From assembly GCF_018919385.1 (NCBI RefSeq), contig NZ_JAHLMF010000017.1, positions 101,905-165,904 of the forward strand: a stretch of 64,000 bases of DNA, in the 5' to 3' direction. Shown here one piece after another: positions 60,864 through 64,000 of the stretch (positions within the stretch are counted from its first letter, which is position 1; every line of letters starts with the position of its first letter). Position numbers and translations under genes: made by a program. The notes below the pieces were generated by a model. That model was not told the DNA's origin, did no database searches, and was given only the letters and a program-made list of their open reading frames with translations. Origin of the DNA: Geomonas diazotrophica (GTDB lineage: Bacteria > Desulfobacterota > Desulfuromonadia > Geobacterales > Geobacteraceae).

Positions 60864-61183
60864 TACGGGTTCACCATCGAACTACCAATTTACGGGTGCA
60901 GTTCCGGGCCGACATTGCATCAGTGTCCAGACCCGCTCCGGACCGGAAATCCCCTCTCCCTCCGGGAGAGGGTGGCCGAAGACCGGGTGAGGGAGATGTC
61001 ACGGAGGAAGAACCCTGCCATGGCGGAGCCCTCACCCCGACCCTTTCCCGGAGGGAGAGGGGGACTATCCGGTCGTCTGGCGCTCGTGACAGCTTCTCTC
61101 ACAGCTGGGGAGGATTTAGGGCCGGTTCGCTGTTCGCGCTGGTGCTGGCCTTTTCCCTGTTGGGCGCTGCCCCGGCCCATGCC
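60864..61183. other. Gap between bzaF and cbiM holding a palindromic repeat and an uncapped signal-peptide frame
   Basis: This 320-base stretch contains the inverted-repeat element at 60942-61073. Between 61118 and 61183, in frame with cbiM, it encodes what looks like a signal peptide (RAGSLFALVLAFSLLGAAPAHA) but without an ATG, GTG or TTG at a suitable place upstream. No other gene is seen. Confidence 0.6.
60942..61073. repeat. MITE-like or REP-type inverted repeat
   Basis: The outer ends ACCGGA / TCCGGT (60942-60947 and 61068-61073) and long arms 60951-60993 and 61029-61062 are complementary, starting CCCCTCTCCCTCCGGGA and ending TCCCGGAGGGAGAGGGG. The arms contain their own palindrome CCCTCCGGGAG. 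It resembles widespread CCCTCTCCC...GGGTGAGGG intergenic repeats of proteobacteria. Confidence 0.8.
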
Positions 61184-61867
61184 ATGCACATCTCGGAGGG
61201 GATCCTTCCCTTCCCGTGGGCGCTTGCATGGTTCCTGGTGCTGGTGCCGTTTCTGGCCCTCGGCATCAGGCGGCTGAACGCCCTGGCGCGGGAGGACCTC
61301 TCCATGAAGCCGCTGGTCGGTCTGCTCACCGCCGTGGTCTTCATCATCTCCTGCATGCCGATCCCGGTGCCTACCGCCGGAACCTGCTCGCACCCCTGCG
61401 GCACGGGGGTGTCGGCCATACTGGTGGGCCCGCTGGTCAGCGTGATTATTGCAGCTGTGTCGCTGTTGATCCAGGCGCTGTTCCTGGCCCACGGCGGCCT
61501 CTCCACCCTGGGCGCCAACACCCTCTCCATGGGGGTGGTCGGCTCCTTCGCCGGGTGGTTCACCTTCCGGGCCCTGCGCAGGGTCGGCGGAAGCCTCGCC
61601 GTGGCTGGATTTATCGCCGGGCTTGTGGCAGACTGGGCCACCTACGCCACCACGTCGCTCCTCCTTGCCCTCGGTATCCGGGGTGAGTCGCCGCTGTGGC
61701 CGCTGTTCGCCAAAGTGGTGCTGGCGTTCCTTCCTACCCAGTTGCCCCTGGGTATCCTTGAGGGTGTGATCACGGCGGGGATGGTGACGCTGTTGTACCG
61801 CAAACGTCCGGACCTGCTCTTGAAGATGAGGGTCATCACGGAAAAGGAGGTTCCCGGCAATGCCTGA
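61184..61867 (+). CDS. cbiM: Cobalt ECF transporter membrane protein CbiM
   Basis: A 227-residue reading from ATG 61184, beginning MHISEGILP. In CbiM this segment is the mature N-terminus that coordinates Co(II) through the amino end and His2, exposed after signal cleavage. Six or so TM helices follow, with CSHPCGTG and SVIIAAVSLLIQALFLAHGG. A signal-peptide-like frame precedes the ATG but lacks a standard start codon, so the true start may be a non-canonical CTG or GTG within 61130-61142. Substrate-binding part of the Co uptake system. Confidence 0.88.
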   Translation: MHISEGILPFPWALAWFLVLVPFLALGIRRLNALAREDLSMKPLVGLLTAVVFIISCMPIPVPTAGTCSHPCGTGVSAILVGPLVSVIIAAVSLLIQALFLAHGGLSTLGANTLSMGVVGSFAGWFTFRALRRVGGSLAVAGFIAGLVADWATYATTSLLLALGIRGESPLWPLFAKVVLAFLPTQLPLGILEGVITAGMVTLLYRKRPDLLLKMRVITEKEVPGNA

Positions 61868-62153
61868 TAGAAAACGCAGGTGGAAAATACTTATGCTGCA
61901 CACCGTCATGCTGCCGACGCTGCTGTTCGCCTTCTACTTCTTTTCGCTCGCCCCCAAATCCTACCAAGGGGTGGACGAGGCCGTGGTGGAGAAGATCGCC
62001 AAGGAGCATGGGCGGGAGGCCAAGGCGCCGCTTATCGATCCCGGCTCCGGCGACCTGCTCCTGTTCGCCTTCCTGGGGGCGGGGGTCGTGGGCGGGTTCG
62101 CTGCCGGCTACTACTGGCGGCAGTTGACCGGTAAGGACAAGAAGGAAGGTTGA
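61860..62153 (+). CDS. cbiN: Cobalt transport protein CbiN-like
   Basis: A 97-residue protein with two TM helices (MLPTLLFAFYFFSLA and LLLFAFLGAGVVGGFAAGYY) and an extracytoplasmic loop, the layout of CbiN. Length and place between cbiM and cbiQ support this. Sequence identity to classical CbiN is weak by eye. It overlaps cbiM by eight bases. Confidence 0.78.
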   Translation: MPDRKRRWKILMLHTVMLPTLLFAFYFFSLAPKSYQGVDEAVVEKIAKEHGREAKAPLIDPGSGDLLLFAFLGAGVVGGFAAGYYWRQLTGKDKKEG

Positions 62154-62911
62154 TGCACCATCACTTCAATGCATATCGCCACCACGCGGCCCATCCTCTC
62201 GCTTCGGTCGATGCGCGGGTGAAGCTCGTGAGCGCCCTGGCCCTGCTGGTCATGGTGCTGAGCTCGCAGGGAATCGCCTTCCCGTTGGTGGTGGCCGCGT
62301 CCGGACTTGCCCTCTGCCTGCAACTGGGCACGCCGGTGCGCATCCTCGTGCTGCGCTTCTCCGAACCGCTCTTCATCGCCCTCATGGTGTTGGCGCTGAA
62401 GACCTTTTTTTCCGGATCGGTCCCCCTTTTCAGCGCCGGGGTAGCCGGTTGGGAGCTGGTGGCGCACCGCGACGGGCTGTCCGCCGGGCTCCTCATCGCC
62501 GGCCGGATCCTGGGCGGTGTGTCCCTTCTGGCCGTGGTCGGCTTTTCCACCCCCTTCACGGAACTGATGGCCGCGCTCTCCTGGCTCAAGGTGCCACAGG
62601 TGCTGGTGGACGTGGCGCTCTTCGCCTGGCGCTACCTGTTCCTGCTCCTCGAGGACGCCCAGGTGGTCTACAACGCCCAGAAGAATCGCCTCGGATACGT
62701 GGGGTGCCGGCGCGCCCTTTCCTCCCTGGGAACCCTGGCAGGCGTGCTGGTGATCAAGGCCTTCGACAACAGCCAGAGCATCACCACCGCGATGGTGCAG
62801 CGCGGCTATGACGGCGCCATGCCCGCGTCCGTGCATCGGCCGCTGCGGGCGGTCGAGGTCGGCTCGGCACTCCTGTTCGTCAGCGCCATGGCCCTCTTCA
62901 GGTTTGTATAA
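62153..62911 (+). CDS. cbiQ: Energy-coupling factor transmembrane protein CbiQ
   Basis: A 252-residue membrane protein with the N-terminal LASVDARVKLVSALALLVM signature of EcfT/CbiQ and the cytoplasmic coupling region AMVQRGYDGAMP (ARG-type motif). It links the ATPase to CbiM. ATG 62153 overlaps the upstream stop and has AAGGAAGG before it. Confidence 0.94.
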   Translation: MHHHFNAYRHHAAHPLASVDARVKLVSALALLVMVLSSQGIAFPLVVAASGLALCLQLGTPVRILVLRFSEPLFIALMVLALKTFFSGSVPLFSAGVAGWELVAHRDGLSAGLLIAGRILGGVSLLAVVGFSTPFTELMAALSWLKVPQVLVDVALFAWRYLFLLLEDAQVVYNAQKNRLGYVGCRRALSSLGTLAGVLVIKAFDNSQSITTAMVQRGYDGAMPASVHRPLRAVEVGSALLFVSAMALFRFV

Positions 62912-62927
62912 AAATAAAGGAACGCCT

Positions 62928-63773
62928 GTGGACCCGATCAGAATATCCGTCAACCTCGAAAGTTATAAATATCCCGACGGCACCGTGGCCCTGTCGGATC
63001 TGCAGCTCCAGATCGCTCGCGGCGAGTTTGCCGGCATCCTCGGCTCCAACGGTTCCGGAAAGACCACGCTGCTGAAGGTCATGGACGGGCTGATCAAGGG
63101 GTACCGAGGCGAGGTGCTGCTGGACGGGGAAAACGTGCTCCGCCTGCACCCGCGCGACATCTACCGCAAGGTGGGGCTCGTGTTCCAGAACCCGGACGAC
63201 CAGCTCTTCGCCAGCAACGTCTTCGAGGACGCCGCCTTCGGACCGCGCAACATGGGGTGCGCCGAGGCAGAGGTGAAAAGCCGCGTCGAGGCCGCCCTGG
63301 CGAGCGTCGACATGTCCGACTTCGCCGGTAAAGGGATTCACAACCTGAGCTACGGCCAGAAGAAGCGGGTCTGCATCGCCGGACTCCTGGCCATGGGGCA
63401 TGAGATCCTGCTCCTGGACGAGCCGACCGCCGGGCTCGATCCCATGGGCGAGTACCGGATGATGGAGCTTTTGACTCGGTTGAACCGTGACCAGGGGGTG
63501 ACCATCGTCATGGCGACCCACAGCGTCGACTTGGTGCCCATTTTCCTGCACCAGCTCCACATCCTGAGCAAAGGGCGGCTGGTCCGTGGTGGCGCTCCCG
63601 AAGAGGTCTTCACCGCACCCGAGGAGTTGGCCAACGTAAAGCTGCGTCTCCCCCACATCGCGGAGCTGATCTACCAGCTAAAGCACGAGGAAGGGCTCCC
63701 CTTCACTCGCCTCCCCTTGACCATCGGCGAAGCGCGCCGGGAGATGGTGGAGGCGATGTCCCGAAAACGATGA
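62928..63773 (+). CDS. cbiO: Cobalt ECF transporter ATP-binding protein CbiO
   Basis: A 281-residue ABC ATPase: Walker A GSNGSGKTTLL, Q loop VFQNPDDQLF, signature LSYGQKKR (Tyr for the usual Gly), Walker B LLLDEPTAGLDPMG and switch ATHSVD. The GTG start at 62928 has AAAGGA upstream. Last gene of the cobalamin operon, followed by a terminator. Confidence 0.95.
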   Translation: MDPIRISVNLESYKYPDGTVALSDLQLQIARGEFAGILGSNGSGKTTLLKVMDGLIKGYRGEVLLDGENVLRLHPRDIYRKVGLVFQNPDDQLFASNVFEDAAFGPRNMGCAEAEVKSRVEAALASVDMSDFAGKGIHNLSYGQKKRVCIAGLLAMGHEILLLDEPTAGLDPMGEYRMMELLTRLNRDQGVTIVMATHSVDLVPIFLHQLHILSKGRLVRGGAPEEVFTAPEELANVKLRLPHIAELIYQLKHEEGLPFTRLPLTIGEARREMVEAMSRKR

Positions 63774-63795
63774 TTGCTGCAGCGCACTTCCTCAC

Positions 63796-63825
63796 AGGGC
63801 GACCCCACACCGGTCGCCCTTTCTT
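63796..63825 (+). terminator. Rho-independent terminator of the cobalamin operon
   Basis: AGGGCGACC / GGTCGCCCT (63796-63804 and 63812-63820) form a perfect 9-bp stem followed by TTCTT. Confidence 0.85.
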
Positions 63826-63858
63826 ATGTGGCCATTAGTCAAGTTTCTTTTCAAAGAT

Positions 63859-63912
63859 CGAGAGGTGATAACCTTCTCGTAGGGCATCTTTCAACGGAGG
63901 ATGCCTTTTCTT
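63859..63912 (+). ncRNA. Possible small RNA ending in a terminator
   Basis: Two consecutive hairpins lie in a gene-free stretch: CGAGAGGT-GATA-ACC(T)TCTCG (63859-63879) and GGCATC / GATGCC (63883-63888 and 63900-63905), the second followed by TTTTCTT. This could be a small RNA or just a second terminator with a leader. No good promoter was found. Confidence 0.25.
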
Positions 63913-64000
63913 ATTCGCGCCAGACTCACGCCGAGTACCGATCCGGTACCTAGAGAAGGTTCGCCATTTTTCGTCCGCCACCTCAGTGTGGCAAAGGGCC

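Noticed and set aside
63980..64000. Possible start of a GEMM (cyclic dinucleotide) riboswitch at the window edge, from GGCAAAGGGC
   Set aside because: Only about ten bases match and the element would be cut by the edge; not enough to call.

Overview
The window looks like chromosome of a GC-rich deltaproteobacterium of the Geobacter group (Geobacterales: Geobacter, Citrifermentans or Geomonas). That placement is inferred from gene content: a bacteriohemerythrin, sigma-54-driven flagellar genes, a complete citrate lyase operon, an anaerobic lower-ligand (BzaF-type) cobalamin operon and a probable selenoprotein. No rRNA, tRNA, CRISPR array, transposase or phage gene was seen.

Layout. 1-8.9 kb is mixed single genes and short operons: the start of a DUF6448-type exported protein, a MerR regulator with a small companion protein, a Cys-rich copper-storage-like protein, a PEBP-like protein, bacteriohemerythrin, a FemAB-like protein, a short rhodanese with an in-frame UGA read here as selenocysteine, and a three-gene lipid-linked sugar transfer operon. 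9.1-14.6 kb is citrate lyase (citC, citD, a PPC-domain gene, citE, citF, citX, citG). 14.6-16.7 kb holds a methyltransferase and a DUF815-type ATPase. 16.9-22.7 kb is a TolC/adaptor/RND efflux operon. 22.8-24.7 kb is a small sulfur/redox group. 25.0-28.0 kb is a kinase, CheY, CheX and a CheC-like protein. 28.2-47.3 kb is a large flagellar locus: a TPR protein, flgBC-fliEFGHIJ-motE-like-fliK-flgD-flagellar protein-hook gene, then a second unit fliLMNOPQR-flhB. 47.4-52.8 kb, on the minus strand, is a kinase/sigma-54 activator pair followed directly by a glucan phosphorylase. 53-54.8 kb has an HDOD protein and engB. 54.8-63.8 kb is a cobalamin-riboswitch-controlled operon: cobU, cobT, cobS, cobC-like, cbiA, bzaF and the cobalt transporter cbiMNQO.

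Regulatory logic visible in the DNA. Strong -24/-12 (sigma-54) promoters precede flgB and fliL, and a sigma-54 activator is encoded nearby. Sigma-28-like promoters precede the bacteriohemerythrin gene, the chemotaxis-linked kinase and cheY, which suggests one motility regulon. A MerR-type promoter with a 19-bp spacer precedes the merR unit.

Most notable observations: (1) the UGA-containing rhodanese with a hairpin placed and shaped like a bacterial SECIS; (2) three intercistronic hairpins built from GGTTRA-like hexamers, filling the space between neighbouring genes with the same geometry, two of them inside the flagellar locus; (3) a free-standing 60-residue copy of the MerR effector domain next to its regulator; (4) a ThiC-like enzyme that context identifies as the 5-hydroxybenzimidazole synthase BzaF; (5) a palindromic repeat inserted just before cbiM, which lacks an obvious start codon for its signal peptide.
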